Assembly: GCF_001049895.1 (NCBI RefSeq)
Contig: NZ_CVPE01000004.1
Location: forward strand, 310,001 to 374,000
Source of the DNA: Rubeoparvulum massiliense
GTDB taxonomy: Bacteria > Bacillota > Bacilli > Rubeoparvulales > Rubeoparvulaceae
Direction: 5' to 3'
DNA length: 64,000 nt
Shown: positions 63,078 to 64,000 of the stretch, piece after piece
How positions within the stretch are numbered: position 1 is the stretch's first letter
How the letters are laid out: each line of letters opens with the position of its first letter
Notes under the pieces: generated by a model
Databases searched by the model: none
Told to the model about the DNA's origin: nothing
What the model saw: only the letters and a program-made list of their open reading frames with translations
Translations under genes and position numbers: made by a program

Positions 63078-64000
63078 TTATCGTTTTCGTTTTCCAATCA
63101 ACACTGAGAAGTCAACAGTTACACTCTCGATATTTTGATTCAATGCTCTGCAAATTTTATCCTCAGTGGCTCCCCAGGATAAAGGAGTCATTTTGATAAT
63201 ATGCTTGAGCTGCTCCTTATTCATCGTAACATCATAGCGCACGTTTTCAGTTTCGACAAGGTGAAAGCTTTGACGAAAGTGCTCCATCACCTTACTGTTC
63301 GAATAGGTCTCTTTATCTGTATCTCGATAAAATATTTTCCTTAGCTCTTGAAGATAAGCGCTGTCTGGGACTACCTTAATTAAAATCCCCTCATCACTTA
63401 AAATTCGCTCAAACTCTCGGTAATTGGAAGGAGAAAGAATATTTAAGATAACATCAAACTGTTGATCCATCAATGGAATCTTCGCCAAATCAGCTACACA
63501 CCACAACATCTTTTTATAACTCCTTGCAGCAATTTGAATTCCTTCTTTAGCAATATCGATTCCTACTCCATGATAATTTGCATGAGACTCTTTTTGAAGA
63601 CGATTCATAATCTGGGATAGGTGAAAACCTTCCCCACAGCCAGCGTCTAATAATTTGATATCATTGGCGTTGACAATCATCAGATTTCTTTCAATCAAGA
63701 CTACAATTGCTTCGATTAATGGGGAAAAAAAGCCATTCTCACATATGATATTTCTAGACTCAAATAATTCTTTATTATACTGTGACTTTTTCGAGTTTAA
63801 TAACAGATTCACATATCCCTTTTTTGAGATATTGAAACAGTGCTTATTGACACAAGTGATACTTTTGAGTCCATCCTGCTGTAACCGTTCACTGCAGACA
63901 GGACATTTCAATTGCGCAATGTTATCTTTAAATCTATCTTTTCCAGATGAAAGCTGTTCCTCACCAGCCTTGTCAGGATAATTGTAAGTATTTTTAGGCA
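63078..64000 (-). CDS. 23S rRNA (guanine745-N1)-methyltransferase-type protein, RlmA/RrmA family (5' end may be cut)
   Basis: SAM-dependent methyltransferase with an N-terminal zinc ribbon (CPVCSERL..CVNKHC) and Rossmann motif LLDAGCGEGFHLSQI; RlmA methylates G745/G748 of 23S rRNA. A TTG at 63911 could start it at 277 residues, but it has no ribosome site and the frame stays open to the window edge (ending ...DRFKDNIAQ before it), as in Bacillus homologs with an N-terminal extension. The true start may lie beyond 64000. Confidence 0.85.
   Translation of the reverse strand, partial: PKNTYNYPDKAGEEQLSSGKDRFKDNIAQLKCPVCSERLQQDGLKSITCVNKHCFNISKKGYVNLLLNSKKSQYNKELFESRNIICENGFFSPLIEAIVVLIERNLMIVNANDIKLLDAGCGEGFHLSQIMNRLQKESHANYHGVGIDIAKEGIQIAARSYKKMLWCVADLAKIPLMDQQFDVILNILSPSNYREFERILSDEGILIKVVPDSAYLQELRKIFYRDTDKETYSNSKVMEHFRQSFHLVETENVRYDVTMNKEQLKHIIKMTPLSWGATEDKICRALNQNIESVTVDFSVLIGKRKR

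Overview
The window looks like the chromosome of a Bacillota (Firmicutes) bacterium close to the Bacillales: strong AGGAGG-type ribosome binding sites, frequent GTG/TTG starts, sigma-A promoters, and Bacillus-type gene sets (GlpD, HemY/CgoX, flotillin/NfeD, Pot transporter, MntP, paired FluC). No rRNA, tRNA or complete insertion sequence was seen.

Layout. 1-4 kb: end of a UgpC/UgpA-type ABC importer, an MgtC-like protein and glpD, all on the minus strand, with a hairpin plus T-run in the glpD leader that fits antitermination control. 4-11 kb: MATE exporter, AgcS symporter, DUF2785 protein, then a MarR-type regulator with a DoxX-pirin operon that share matching 18-bp palindromic operators (MhqR-like quinone/electrophile response), followed by small membrane proteins. 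11-15 kb: two tandem coproporphyrinogen/protoporphyrinogen oxidase paralogs, a LOG-family protein and what looks like an orphan 3' end (omega-RNA scaffold) of an IS605-type tnpB. 15.3-18.6 kb: a minus-strand NiFe hydrogenase operon (cytochrome b5-domain protein, small subunit, large subunit, maturation protease). 18.8-25.7 kb: OsmC, Crp/Fnr regulator, MntP with a probable Mn riboswitch, GNAT, DUF523, EamA and LysR-MFS-tautomerase genes.

25.96-40.4 kb is a complete type I-C CRISPR-Cas locus: a 94-repeat array (93 spacers, several duplicated), leader, and cas2-cas1-cas4-cas7-cas8c-cas5 plus cas3, transcribed from the minus strand. The most interesting object lies in the 196-bp gap between cas5 and cas3: a plus-strand solitary degenerate CRISPR repeat preceded by an extended -10 promoter that would start transcription on its first base, followed by one spacer-like guide and a terminator. 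The first 11 nt of the guide match perfectly a site 7 bp upstream of the -35 box of the cas5 operon promoter. This is the architecture expected of a Cas-regulating, crRNA-like RNA (CreR type) through which Cascade represses its own operon.

40.5-64 kb: flotillin/NfeD with a sigma-W-like promoter, VanW, YgbA-like and WrbA-like proteins, the XRE-potABCD polyamine operon with nested inverted repeats upstream, DinB, an Fe3+/phosphonate-type ABC importer, paired fluoride channels, a decayed MerR gene with an intact 19-bp-spacer promoter, a Fic protein, threonine dehydratase, a TetR-ABC-DUF4097 operon, a stalk-domain secreted protein and an RlmA-type rRNA methyltransferase running off the window edge.
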